NCBI RefSeq assembly: GCF_023617245.1
Contig: NZ_CP067396.1
Location: 744,001 to 808,000 of the forward strand
Source: Lysobacter enzymogenes
Lineage (GTDB): Bacteria; Pseudomonadota; Gammaproteobacteria; Xanthomonadales; Xanthomonadaceae
Direction of reading: 5' to 3'
Length of the DNA: 64,000 nucleotides
Shown here: one piece after another, positions 1 through 7,599 of the stretch
Layout of the letters: each line of letters begins with the position of its first letter
How positions within the stretch are numbered: the stretch's first letter is position 1
The notes under the pieces: model-generated
Seen by the model: the letters and a program-made list of their open reading frames with translations, nothing else
The model's database searches: none
What the model was told of the DNA's origin: nothing
Translations under genes and position numbers: made by a program

Positions 1-345
1 ATGACCGAAATCTCCCGTCTCGACCGCCTCATCGCGCAATTGCGCGTGCACCTGCGCAAGCAAGGCGGCGCCACCGCCGCGCGTCAGCCGCGACAGGAAG
101 GCGCGCCGGCGCGCGAGGCCGGGCGGCAGTCGCCGCTGCAGGCGGTGCAGGCGCTCAAGGCCGCCGGCGTGGGCGACGAGAAGGTGCTGGTCGGGCGCCT
201 GGTCGAGGGGCTGCTGGCCGAGGAGTTCGGCGACGAACTCGCCAATTCGGCCGAGTTCCATCAGACCATCGCCGTGGTGGTTTCGGTGCTGGGCGAGGAT
301 GCCGAGGCCTGGGCCTTGTGCCGGGCCTGCGTCGAGGAAGCCTGA
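1..345 (+). CDS. Hypothetical small protein at the window edge
   Basis: The frame opens with ATG at the first base of the window and encodes 114 residues, so a start further upstream cannot be excluded. Residues 1-45 are rich in Arg, Gln and Ala. Residues 45-114 look like a compact helical domain with a Cys pair near the end (LCRAC). There is no signal peptide and no membrane segment. The gene converges on the last gene of the flagellar-type operon with only about 55 bases between the stops, so it marks the left border of that operon. I do not recognise the family. Third-position GC bias supports real coding. Confidence 0.6.
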   Translation: MTEISRLDRLIAQLRVHLRKQGGATAARQPRQEGAPAREAGRQSPLQAVQALKAAGVGDEKVLVGRLVEGLLAEEFGDELANSAEFHQTIAVVVSVLGEDAEAWALCRACVEEA

Positions 346-400
346 GCGCCGCGCTGCGGCTGGCCGTTACGGGCCGCAATAGTTCCGCGGGCGCCGCGGG

Positions 401-1021
401 TCAGCGGATCGTCGCCAGCGCGTCGAGTTCGCCGCCGCCGTTCTGAGTCGCGGCCTGCGGCGCGGCCGGCGCGACGGCCGCAGCCGCGGCCATCGCGTCG
501 CTCGTGGCGTTCGCGGACGACTGCGCGGCGGACGGGACGAGCTTCGGCGCCGCCGCCGCGACCGCCGGCAACAATCCCCACCGCCGCATCACGTCCTGGA
601 TCCGGCGCATGTACGCCTCGCCGATCTGCGGCGTTTCCGAGTGATACGCCGCCACCGCCTTCCAGGTGGCGCCGTACTTGTCGACCTTGCGCCGCAACAG
701 CCACGCGCCGACGTAGGCGTTGACGCAGGGGTCGAACAAACGGTCGGGGCCGATGCCGTAGCGCGAGAGTTCGCCGCCGTGCACGGTGTTGATGCCCATC
801 AGGCCGATGTCGCGGGTGCTGTTCTTGTTGTGGTTGACCGTCTCGGGTTTCATCCGCGATTCGTGGTACGCGATCGCGCGCAGCACGTGCGGGTGCACGC
901 CCTGGTAGCGCGCGGCGTCGTCGATGCAGTCGGCCGCGGCCGGCGCGGACGCCAGCAGCGCGGCCAGCGCCAGCGAGGGCGCCAACGCGCGCCGTCGCGG
1001 CGGGAGACGGTGGGGATTCAT
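401..1021 (-). CDS. IagB/IpgF-like lytic transglycosylase, exported
   Basis: This 206-residue protein has a Sec signal peptide (residues 1-30, cleavage near APAAA-D) followed by an SLT domain. The catalytic Glu is E54 in AIAYHES, and DIGLMGINTVHGGELSRYGI matches the GLMQIN and substrate-groove motifs of the family. The combination of HES, asparagine-rich VNHNKN and DPCVN resembles the IagB/IpgF transglycosylases of virulence type III secretion systems more than flagellar FlgJ. The last 70 residues are a low-complexity Ala/Pro tail. It is the final gene of the flagellar-type operon, 8 bases after the TPR gene. No flgJ is present in the cluster, so it may open the peptidoglycan for the rod (inference). 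Confidence 0.85.
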   Translation of the reverse strand: MNPHRLPPRRRALAPSLALAALLASAPAAADCIDDAARYQGVHPHVLRAIAYHESRMKPETVNHNKNSTRDIGLMGINTVHGGELSRYGIGPDRLFDPCVNAYVGAWLLRRKVDKYGATWKAVAAYHSETPQIGEAYMRRIQDVMRRWGLLPAVAAAAPKLVPSAAQSSANATSDAMAAAAAVAPAAPQAATQNGGGELDALATIR

Positions 1022-1029
1022 GCGCGGAC

Positions 1030-1668
1030 TCAGTGATCGCGGCGGTCGAGATAACCGCCGAGCAGCAGGTGGCTGCCGTTGCCGAGATCCTCGTCCGCGC
1101 CGTCGCCGGTGTCGTGGTCGGTTTCGGCGGCGGCCGGCACCGCGCCGAAGCCGGGCACCGGCGCCGGTTCGCCGGCGGCGACGATCTCGTGCGACTTCTC
1201 GATCAGCGACTGCACGAACGGCGACAGTTCGGGATGTTCGCGGTTGCCTTCCAGGCCGCGCTGCAGGAACGCGCGCGCCTGCTCCGGCTGGCCGGTCACC
1301 AGCAAGGTCAGGCCGCGGGCGAAGTCGCCCAGCGCTTCGTGCTCGCCGAGCTGGGTCAGCGGGTGCCACACCGCGATCGCCTGCGCCGCGCCGCGATGGC
1401 ACAGCTCCAGGTAGCCGAGCATGAAACGCGCCGCGTACAGCTCCGGCGCCATCACCACCGCCTGGCTGAGGTCGGCGAAGGCCTGCGGGTAGGCGCCCTG
1501 GCTGGCGTAGACCGAACCGCGCAGCAGCGCCAGGCGCGCGTCGGCGGGGTGCCGCGACACCGCGGCGTCGAGCAGCGCGAGCGCTTCCTCGTCGGAACGT
1601 TGCATCGCCGCCTTGATCGCGTCGAGGGTGTCGTCGTCGCAGGCGATGGGGTAACGGTCGTCTCTCAT
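1030..1668 (-). CDS. TPR-repeat protein of the flagellar-type operon
   Basis: This 212-residue protein lacks a signal peptide. Residues 25-145 form about three to four helical TPR-like repeats, for example YPQAFADLSQAVVMAPEL and ARAFLQRGLEGNREHPEL. An acidic, Pro-rich tail follows. Its start overlaps the stop of the sigma factor gene by ATGA, so the two are probably translationally coupled. Small TPR proteins of this kind act as class II chaperones (SycD/LcrH type) in type III secretion. That is a possible role here from context only, since the sequence shows just the repeats. It could also be a generic scaffold protein. Confidence 0.75.
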   Translation of the reverse strand: MRDDRYPIACDDDTLDAIKAAMQRSDEEALALLDAAVSRHPADARLALLRGSVYASQGAYPQAFADLSQAVVMAPELYAARFMLGYLELCHRGAAQAIAVWHPLTQLGEHEALGDFARGLTLLVTGQPEQARAFLQRGLEGNREHPELSPFVQSLIEKSHEIVAAGEPAPVPGFGAVPAAAETDHDTGDGADEDLGNGSHLLLGGYLDRRDH

Positions 1669-2414
1669 GTCGTGGTCCGCGATGGGGAATGGGGTTGGAT
1701 CTTCTCGCGCAGCTGGGTCAGGGCGGCGCGGTGGATCTGCGAGATGCGGCCCTTGCTCAGGCCGAGGATGCCGGCGATCTGTTCGAACGGCAGCGAATGG
1801 AAATAGTGGTAGCCCACGACCTTGGCCATATCCGCCGGCAGGCGGTCGACGGCCTGGCGCAGGCTGCGGCAGGTCTGCTGCCAGGCGACCGCGGCATAGC
1901 CGTCGTGGCGGTCGGCCTGCTCGCCGTCGGCGTACATGCCGGTGCCCTCGAGCATGTGGCCGATGGCCAGGCCGACCGCCAGTTCCGACAGCGCGTCGAG
2001 CTTGCGTCCGGCGGGTTTGCCGTCCTTGAGCGAACTCAGGCGGTCGCGCTGCAGCCGGCGCTTGAGCGAGATCTGTTCCTGCGCCTCGCTGAGCTGGCGC
2101 AGGCCGTCGAGCACGTTACCGGTGATGCGCGGGGTGCAGAAGGTCTTGAAGCCGGCGCCTTGCTGCGGATCGTAGCGGTCCATCGAATCGAGCAGGCCGA
2201 TGTAGGCCAGTTGCTGGTAATCGCGGAACTCGACCTCGCGGCTGTGGCGGCCGCCGTAGATGCGCGCCGCCAGCGCCTGCGCGTACGGCTGATAGCGCAG
2301 GAACAGGGCCTCGCGCGCCGCGGTCGAGCCGTCGCGCCGCAACGCCGCCCACAGCGCCGCCTCCGCCGCGGGCGCGGCGTCGTCTTCGGCGGCGACGGCG
2401 GGCGGCGCGGTCAT
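1665..2414 (-). CDS. fliA: FliA-type (sigma-28 family) RNA polymerase sigma factor
   Basis: This 249-residue sigma-70 family protein has region 2 at about residues 35-100 (FRDYQQLAYIGLLDSMDRYD) and region 4 at about 185-240. The C-terminal helix-turn-helix, EQIAGILGLSKGRISQIHRA, is typical of FliA/WhiG/SigD factors. Region 1.1 is absent, as expected for group 3. The start was chosen at the ATG that overlaps the fliP stop (ATGA); an upstream start would extend into fliP. FliA normally transcribes late flagellar genes such as flagellin and motAB, none of which is in this window. A target regulon elsewhere, or of a different kind, is therefore implied. No flgM anti-sigma gene is visible. Confidence 0.88.
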   Translation of the reverse strand: MTAPPAVAAEDDAAPAAEAALWAALRRDGSTAAREALFLRYQPYAQALAARIYGGRHSREVEFRDYQQLAYIGLLDSMDRYDPQQGAGFKTFCTPRITGNVLDGLRQLSEAQEQISLKRRLQRDRLSSLKDGKPAGRKLDALSELAVGLAIGHMLEGTGMYADGEQADRHDGYAAVAWQQTCRSLRQAVDRLPADMAKVVGYHYFHSLPFEQIAGILGLSKGRISQIHRAALTQLREKIQPHSPSRTTT

Positions 2415-3196
2415 TTGAAGCTGAGCACCACGCCCTGCAGGATCAGGCTCCAACCATCCACCAGCACGAACATCAGCACCTTCAGCGGCAGCGAGATCGT
2501 CGCCGGCGGAACCATCAGCATGCCCAGCGACAACAGCACGCTCGACACCACCAGGTCGATCAGCAGGAACGGCAGCAGGATCACGAAGCCGATCTGGAAG
2601 GCCACGCGCAGTTCGTTGAGGATGAAGGCCGAGGTCAGCTGCAGCATGCCGACTTGCGCCGGTTCGTCCGGCAGCGGCTTGCCGGAGATTTCGTACATCA
2701 GCTTGAGCTCGTCCTCGCGCACTTGCCGCAGCATGAAGTCCTTGACCGGCGCGCTGCCCTTGTCCAGCGCGACGTCGAGCGCCATCTGCCCGCTCATGAA
2801 AGGTTGGTAGGCCTCGCTGTTGACCTTCTCCAGGGTCGGCAACATGGTGAACACGGTCAGCAGCAGGCCGAGGCTGATCAGCACCGGCGTCGGCGGCGTC
2901 TCGGGCATGCCGAAGGCGTGGCGGATCATCGACAGCACGATGATGATGCGGATGAACGCGGTCATCGAGATCACCAGCGCCGGCACGATGCTGAGCAGGG
3001 TCAGCACGGTGGCGATGCGCACGCTCTCGCTGGTGCCGCCCTTGAGCGCGCCGAGCACGGCGCCTTGCTGGACGAACGGATCGGGCACGGCCGGCGCCTG
3101 CGGCGGCGCGGCGGCCATCGCCGAGGCGGCGGCGAACACGCCCATCAGCAGCGCCAGCAACAGCAGGCGGCGATGGCGGACGAAGAAGGCGGTCAT
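2411..3196 (-). CDS. fliP: Flagellar export gate protein FliP
   Basis: FliP is a core membrane subunit of the flagellar type III export gate, where it assembles with FliQ and FliR. The 261-residue product has the family's cleavable N-terminal hydrophobic signal (residues 8-28) and then the conserved block with hydrophobic segments (SIVPALVISMTAFIRIIIVL and RHAFGMPETPPTPVLISLGL). A periplasmic loop and two C-terminal membrane segments (LPFLLIDLVVSSVLLSLGML) follow. Length is normal. The start overlaps the fliO stop by ATGA. In most genomes fliP is followed directly by fliQ and fliR, but here those two lie about 17 kb away at the operon head. Confidence 0.97.
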   Translation of the reverse strand: MTAFFVRHRRLLLLALLMGVFAAASAMAAAPPQAPAVPDPFVQQGAVLGALKGGTSESVRIATVLTLLSIVPALVISMTAFIRIIIVLSMIRHAFGMPETPPTPVLISLGLLLTVFTMLPTLEKVNSEAYQPFMSGQMALDVALDKGSAPVKDFMLRQVREDELKLMYEISGKPLPDEPAQVGMLQLTSAFILNELRVAFQIGFVILLPFLLIDLVVSSVLLSLGMLMVPPATISLPLKVLMFVLVDGWSLILQGVVLSFK

Positions 3197-3534
3197 GGCG
3201 CGGGCGCTCCGTCGCTGGCGTCGTGGGAAGCGGGCTGCGCGCCGGCGTCGTGCGGTTGCGCGGACGCTACAGGCGCCGGCGCGCCGGCGGGCAGCACGGT
3301 CACGTGCACGGCGTTGTCGCGCGTGGTCAGCAGCAGGCGCTGGTCCTGGTAGGCCAGCACGTGCACGGCCGTGCGCGGGTCCACGCGCAGGCTTTCCAGC
3401 AGCGCCAGGTCGCGCGCGGGGCCGACGCTGAGCCCGCGGAAGCGCGAGCGCAGCAGGAAGATGGCGGCCACGCCCAGTCCCAGGCACAGGGCCAGCGACA
3501 GCGCGACGCGCAGGTAGTCGATCTGCATGGACAT
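3193..3534 (-). CDS. fliO: Flagellar export assembly protein FliO
   Basis: This 113-residue bitopic protein has one N-terminal membrane segment (residues 8-27, VALSLALCLGLGVAAIFLLR) and a small cytoplasmic domain. That domain carries the FliO-like stretch LALLESLRVDPRTAVHVLAY with TTRDNAVHVTVL, and a low-complexity tail follows. FliO helps assemble the FliP ring. The gene sits between fliN and fliP, the canonical place, and overlaps fliP by four bases. Translation may start at either of two ATGs two codons apart (MSMQ or MQ). Confidence 0.9.
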   Translation of the reverse strand: MSMQIDYLRVALSLALCLGLGVAAIFLLRSRFRGLSVGPARDLALLESLRVDPRTAVHVLAYQDQRLLLTTRDNAVHVTVLPAGAPAPVASAQPHDAGAQPASHDASDGAPAP

Positions 3535-3574
3535 AGTTCGGTATCCGGGCCGTCCGCGGCGGCGGACGGCGCGC

Positions 3575-3916
3575 TCAGGCGGCGCCGAGTTCCTTGATCC
3601 GCACGCCGAAACGATCGCCGACCGCGACCACTTCGCCGCGCGCGACCACGCGTTCGTTGAGCAGCACGTCGACGTCCTGCAGCAGGTGCTGGTCCAGGGT
3701 CAGCAGCGAGCCGGCCTGCAGCGCCATCAGTTCCTTGACCGTGAGCCGGGCGGTGCCGAGCTGGATTTCGACCTCGACCGCAATCTCGCCGAGCATGTCC
3801 AGCGGGATGCGCTGGCCGGACGGTTCGGCGCCGGCGCGCTCGCCGGCGGGCGCGGCGTGTTCGGGAAGGTCGATCTGCATGATGTCGATTTTGCTGACGC
3901 CGAGCGGGGTGTTCAT
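3575..3916 (-). CDS. fliN: Flagellar switch / C-ring protein FliN
   Basis: The 113-residue product is mostly one SpoA (SctQ/FliN) domain, residues 40-113, with the conserved pattern DMLGEIAVEVEIQLGTARLT and a C-terminal GDRFGVRIKEL. FliN forms the lower part of the cytoplasmic C-ring and docks the FliH-FliI ATPase complex for export. The start overlaps the stop of the FliM-position gene by ATGA, which supports it. Compared with FliN of about 137 residues in E. coli, the N-terminal extension is short. Confidence 0.93.
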   Translation of the reverse strand: MNTPLGVSKIDIMQIDLPEHAAPAGERAGAEPSGQRIPLDMLGEIAVEVEIQLGTARLTVKELMALQAGSLLTLDQHLLQDVDVLLNERVVARGEVVAVGDRFGVRIKELGAA

Positions 3917-4752
3917 GGGGTTCGCTTCTGCTGGAGGGTGGTGAGCTCGATCGAGAGCCGCTGCTGCGCGCGTCCCGGCCGGCCGTGGGCGATGGTGCGC
4001 GGCGCGACGCCGTCGGCGTGCAGGCGCAGCGCGATCGGTTCGTGCAGCGACTGCGCGGTGGTCAGCACATCGCCGACCGCCAGCTCGCTGAGCTGCAGCG
4101 CGGTGAGCCGGCAACGGCCGAGCACGGCCGAGAGCCGCACTGGGTTGTCGCCGAGCGCTTCGGCGCGCGCGGCGGGCGCGGCCGGCTTGGCCGCCGGCGC
4201 GGCGCTCAGCGGCCGCGCCCAGGCCAGTTCGGCGGCGCAATACAGGTCGAGCAGCTGCGGGTCGCGCGCGGTGCCGATGCGCAGGCGCACCCCGCCGGCG
4301 GCGAAGCCGGCGTCGTCGCCCGGCAGGGCGCGCTCGAAGCCGGCGCGGACGCCGGACGCGCCGTCCGCCAGCGCGTCGGCCAGGCGCGCGAGCAGCGCGT
4401 CGAGCATCTGCGCCTGCAGCGGCGCGAGCAGCGCTTCGGGCACCTGCGCGTCGGCCTGCGCCGACAGCGCCATCGCCGCCAGCGCATGGCGCTTCCACGC
4501 GCCCGGCTCGGTCTGCGCCGCCAGCGAGGCGCCGGCGCGCCAGCATGCGCCGCCGTCGGCGCATGCCTGGCCCGGCGCGAACGCCTGTGCGTCGAGCACG
4601 TCGAACGCGCCGGCGTCGAACCATTCGTCCTGCCAGGCGCGCAGCGCCGGCGCCGCGCGCTCGCGCAGCCAATCGGCGTCGGCCTGACCGAGCGGACGCC
4701 AGCGCGGCGCCGCTTCGGCGCCGCGCGAGGAAACATCGGCCGCGGCGCTCAT
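3913..4752 (-). CDS. Divergent FliM-position protein (SctQ-like, SpoA domain)
   Basis: The gene lies between flgE and fliN, where fliM is expected, but the product is only 279 residues (FliM is about 330). It has no N-terminal EIDAL-type CheY-binding motif and no recognisable CheC-like middle domain. The C-terminal 75 residues look like a SpoA domain (VRLSAVLGRCRLTALQLSEL, then AVGDVL). The N-terminal part is Ala-rich and resembles SctQ/HrcQ proteins of non-flagellar type III systems in general build. It probably forms the C-ring or sorting platform with FliN. Without the CheY site it cannot be a normal chemotaxis switch (inference). Both ends overlap neighbouring genes by four bases. Confidence 0.7.
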   Translation of the reverse strand: MSAAADVSSRGAEAAPRWRPLGQADADWLRERAAPALRAWQDEWFDAGAFDVLDAQAFAPGQACADGGACWRAGASLAAQTEPGAWKRHALAAMALSAQADAQVPEALLAPLQAQMLDALLARLADALADGASGVRAGFERALPGDDAGFAAGGVRLRIGTARDPQLLDLYCAAELAWARPLSAAPAAKPAAPAARAEALGDNPVRLSAVLGRCRLTALQLSELAVGDVLTTAQSLHEPIALRLHADGVAPRTIAHGRPGRAQQRLSIELTTLQQKRTP

Positions 4753-6008
4753 CCCTGGCCGCTCTTCATCTGGAACAGCTGCATGATCATCTCGTTGGCG
4801 GTGCTGATGACCTGCGAGGACGCCTGGAAGCCGCGCTGGATCAGGATCAGCCGGCCGAACTCGGTGGACAGGTCGACGTTGGAAGCCTCGATCGCGCCCG
4901 AGGAGAGCGTGCCGGCGCCCTGCTTGCTGGCGACGTAGGCGGGGTCCGGCAATTGCGAGGCGTCGAACACGCCGTCGCCGAGCTGGATCAGGCGTTGCGG
5001 GTCGGCGAAGTCGGCCATCGCGATCTTGCCGAGGGTTTCCTTCTGGCCGTTGGAGTAGTCGATGACCAGCGCGCCGGTGTCGTCCACGCGCATGCCCGAC
5101 ATCGTGCCGGGACCGTAACCGTCGGTCTTGGCGACCTTGAGGTCGGAATTGACCGTGGGCCCGAACACATAGGCGATGTTGGCGAAGTCCAGGGTCACCT
5201 CGCTGGTCATGCCGTTGCCGGAGGTCACCCGGATCGCGACCTTGTCCGCGCCCGGCTCGATGGTCGAGTTGATGAAGCGGATCTCGCCCTGGCCGATGGT
5301 CTTGTTGTCCTTGTCGATCAAGGCCACCTGCCAGCGCGCGGAGTTGTTGCCCAGCGGCGGCGAGATCAGGTCGCGGGTGATCTTGACCGTGGTGACGATC
5401 TTGGTGCCGGAGGCGTCGTACATCTCGACGTTGGCGATCGAGAAGGTTTCCGGCGCGGTGCCGGTGGGCGGGTTGTTGCCGCTGCCGGGCTGGTTGGGAT
5501 TGACGTTGGACTGCAGCCTGCCTTCGATCTTGACCGTGGCGGTCGGCTTGGCCGAACTGGTGCGCAGCTTGTCGATCAGGATGTTGGCGAGCTTGCCGTC
5601 GGCGCCGAGCGTGGTCAGCTCCATCTTGCTGCCCTTCTCGCGCACGATGCCGTCGTCGTCGATGACGAATTGGCCGGTGCGCGCGTAGCGCACCTTGCCG
5701 TCCTGGAGCAGGGCCAGGAAGCCGGGGCCGTCGATGCCCAGGTCGAGCTGGCCGTCGCTGCGGCGGATCTCGCCCTGCTTGAAGTTGAGCGCGCCGTAGC
5801 CGTATTCCACGCCGCTGCCGCCGCTGGCCACGCGCGCCGAATCCGGGCCCTGGCCGAAGAAGCGCTGGCCGTAGTACAGGTCGGAGAAGCGCGGCGTGGT
5901 GGTCTTGAAGCCGGGCGTGTTGAGGTTGGCGACGTTGTTGCTGATGGTCTGCAGACCCTTGGAATGGGCGGTCAGGCCGCTCATGCCGATGTAGATGCTG
6001 TCGAGCAT
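4749..6008 (-). CDS. flgE: Flagellar hook protein FlgE
   Basis: This 419-residue axial protein has the conserved rod/hook N-terminus (MSGLTAHSKGLQTISNNVAN followed by LNTPGFKTT) and the matching C-terminal helix region (SNVDLSTEFGRLILIQRGFQ, then ISTANEMI). The central region, about residues 100-370, is the variable hook domain. Length is normal for FlgE. There is no signal peptide, as expected for a substrate of the type III exporter. The gene follows flgD, the hook cap. A full-length hook protein in a cluster without filament genes suggests that the hook or hook-basal body is the end structure here. Confidence 0.95.
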   Translation of the reverse strand: MLDSIYIGMSGLTAHSKGLQTISNNVANLNTPGFKTTTPRFSDLYYGQRFFGQGPDSARVASGGSGVEYGYGALNFKQGEIRRSDGQLDLGIDGPGFLALLQDGKVRYARTGQFVIDDDGIVREKGSKMELTTLGADGKLANILIDKLRTSSAKPTATVKIEGRLQSNVNPNQPGSGNNPPTGTAPETFSIANVEMYDASGTKIVTTVKITRDLISPPLGNNSARWQVALIDKDNKTIGQGEIRFINSTIEPGADKVAIRVTSGNGMTSEVTLDFANIAYVFGPTVNSDLKVAKTDGYGPGTMSGMRVDDTGALVIDYSNGQKETLGKIAMADFADPQRLIQLGDGVFDASQLPDPAYVASKQGAGTLSSGAIEASNVDLSTEFGRLILIQRGFQASSQVISTANEMIMQLFQMKSGQG

Positions 6009-6021
6009 GTCGGTGGCTCCT

Positions 6022-6438
6022 TCAGCGCACTTGCACGATCTGGGACAGGGAGGCGTTGGCGAGGAACTCGCCGCCGGCGGTGGTGATGGTCAGTTCCGGC
6101 GCGCCGTTCTTGAACGAGACGTTCTTGACCACGCCCGACACCAGCGCCTCGCCCTGCTGCACGTCGACGCTGCGCCCGAGCAGGCCCAGGGTCTGGGTCG
6201 CCGATTGCACGCCCAGCAGCTGGTCCATCTTGTCGGTCAGCTGGCGGCTCTGCTCCAGCGAGGTGAACTGGGCCAGCTGCGAGACGAACTCGAAGTTGTC
6301 GACCGGCTTGAGCGGGTCCTGGTAGGTCAGCTGGGTCAGGATGATCTGCAGCAGCGACTGCATGTCCAGGCCCAGCGAATCGATGCGCTGCGAGGTGCCG
6401 GCGCTGCCGCCGCCGCCGCTGATGGGACTAATCGCCAT
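6022..6438 (-). CDS. flgD: Short hook cap protein FlgD
   Basis: This 138-residue protein has the FlgD N-terminal signature LTQLTYQDPLKPVDNFEFVS followed by QLAQFTSLEQ, at about residues 35-70. FlgD caps the growing hook and guides FlgE assembly. Family members are usually 220-240 residues with Ig-like and tudor-like domains. Here only about 65 residues follow the conserved N-terminus, so most of the usual cap domain is missing. The start overlaps the end of the FliK-position gene by 11 bases, and the spacing to flgE is 13 bases. Confidence 0.9.
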   Translation of the reverse strand: MAISPISGGGGSAGTSQRIDSLGLDMQSLLQIILTQLTYQDPLKPVDNFEFVSQLAQFTSLEQSRQLTDKMDQLLGVQSATQTLGLLGRSVDVQQGEALVSGVVKNVSFKNGAPELTITTAGGEFLANASLSQIVQVR

Positions 6439-7123
6439 GTGGTGTTTCCCCTTGGAAAAGGCTTGCGTCGGTTCCGTCGATGGTCAGGCGCATCAGGCGC
6501 GCGCCGTGTTCGTGCAGCACGCGCGCCAGCGCGCGCTTGAGCAGGTCCGCGTCCAGCGGGCGGTCCTCGCGCAGGCGCAGCGCCAGGCCGAAGCCGCCGG
6601 GCGCGGCGAGCAGGCTGAGGCGGTCGCCGGCGGATTCCTCGCGTTGCGGCGCGGGGTTCGCGTGGAAGACACGCGTGGCGTCGGCGACGGCGTTGTCCGA
6701 TCCGGTCGCCGCGCCGATGCCCATGCGCGCCGGCGGCGTCGCGACGAAGGCCGCGAACGCGGTGGCGTCGCCGTTGCCGCGCGCGGCCGCCGGCATCGCG
6801 ACGGCCGGCGCCGTAGCGCTGGCTTCGACGATGTCGCGCAAGCCGTACTGCGGCGTCGGTTCGGCGCCGCCCGCGGGCAGGTCGGGATCGCGCAGGTAGG
6901 CGAGCGGACGCATCACCGCCGGTGCGGCGGCGGCCAATGGCGCGCGCGCACCGGCGCGCGGCGCGGGCGCCGAGCCCGGCGCGCCGCCGGCGGCGGCGCC
7001 GGACCACATGTCCTGCTCCAGCCGTTGCACCAGTTGTTGGAACGGCCCGCGCTCCTGGCCGCGCGGCGCCGCGCCGTTGGCGGGCGCGGGCAGCGGCGGC
7101 GAAGCCGGTGCGGAGATCTTCAT
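6428..7123 (-). CDS. FliK-position protein, possible hook-length control protein
   Basis: The gene sits between fliJ and flgD, the usual place for fliK. The product is 231 residues and rich in Ala, Pro and Gly, like FliK N-terminal regions. The last 60 residues (LALRLREDRPLDADLLKRAL) could be a shortened substrate-specificity domain, but the clear FliK C-terminal signature around LRLxPxxLG is not visible. FliK measures hook length and switches the exporter by contacting FlhB. The call rests mainly on position and composition. The start overlaps the fliJ stop by ATGA. Confidence 0.55.
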   Translation of the reverse strand: MKISAPASPPLPAPANGAAPRGQERGPFQQLVQRLEQDMWSGAAAGGAPGSAPAPRAGARAPLAAAAPAVMRPLAYLRDPDLPAGGAEPTPQYGLRDIVEASATAPAVAMPAAARGNGDATAFAAFVATPPARMGIGAATGSDNAVADATRVFHANPAPQREESAGDRLSLLAAPGGFGLALRLREDRPLDADLLKRALARVLHEHGARLMRLTIDGTDASLFQGETPHGD

Positions 7124-7599
7124 GGCGCGGCTCCCTGGGCGTGTGTCGATGTCGCTTCGTGCAGCAAGGCGTTGTGCCGCTCCAGCGCGGCATCGCCGAG
7201 TTTTTCCTCGCGCTTGCGCGTCAGCGCGGCGCGTTCGCGCGCGACGTCCGCGTCGCTGCGTTCGGATTGGGTGCGCAGGCGCAGCAGTTCGCGTGCGAAC
7301 GCGTCGACGGCGTCGCCGGCCTGCCGCTGCGCGACTTCGTTTTCGTCGCAGCGGCGTTGGGCCTCGCCGGCGAGCGAGCGCCAGCCGGCGATCGCGGCCA
7401 GATCCAATCCGGCGCCGCGGTCCAACGCGGCCCGCCATTGGGCCTGGAGGCCGTCGCGCTCGGTCAGACTGGCCTGGCAGGCCTGTTGCGCGCGCTGCAG
7501 TTCACGGCGCAGCCCAGCCGCGTGCAGCTGCGCCCGATCCAGGCGCACGCGCTGCAGTTGGGCGATGGACTCGAACTGGCGCAGGCGGTCGCGGTTCAT
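7120..7599 (-). CDS. fliJ: Flagellar export chaperone/stalk protein FliJ
   Basis: This 159-residue protein is almost entirely predicted alpha-helical coiled coil rich in Arg, Gln, Glu and Ala. That matches FliJ, the central stalk of the FliI ATPase ring, which also contacts FlhA. Length agrees with the family (about 147). It follows fliI with a four-base overlap and precedes the FliK-position gene. Sequence conservation in FliJ is low, so position and coiled-coil character carry much of the call. Confidence 0.85.
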   Translation of the reverse strand: MNRDRLRQFESIAQLQRVRLDRAQLHAAGLRRELQRAQQACQASLTERDGLQAQWRAALDRGAGLDLAAIAGWRSLAGEAQRRCDENEVAQRQAGDAVDAFARELLRLRTQSERSDADVARERAALTRKREEKLGDAALERHNALLHEATSTHAQGAAP

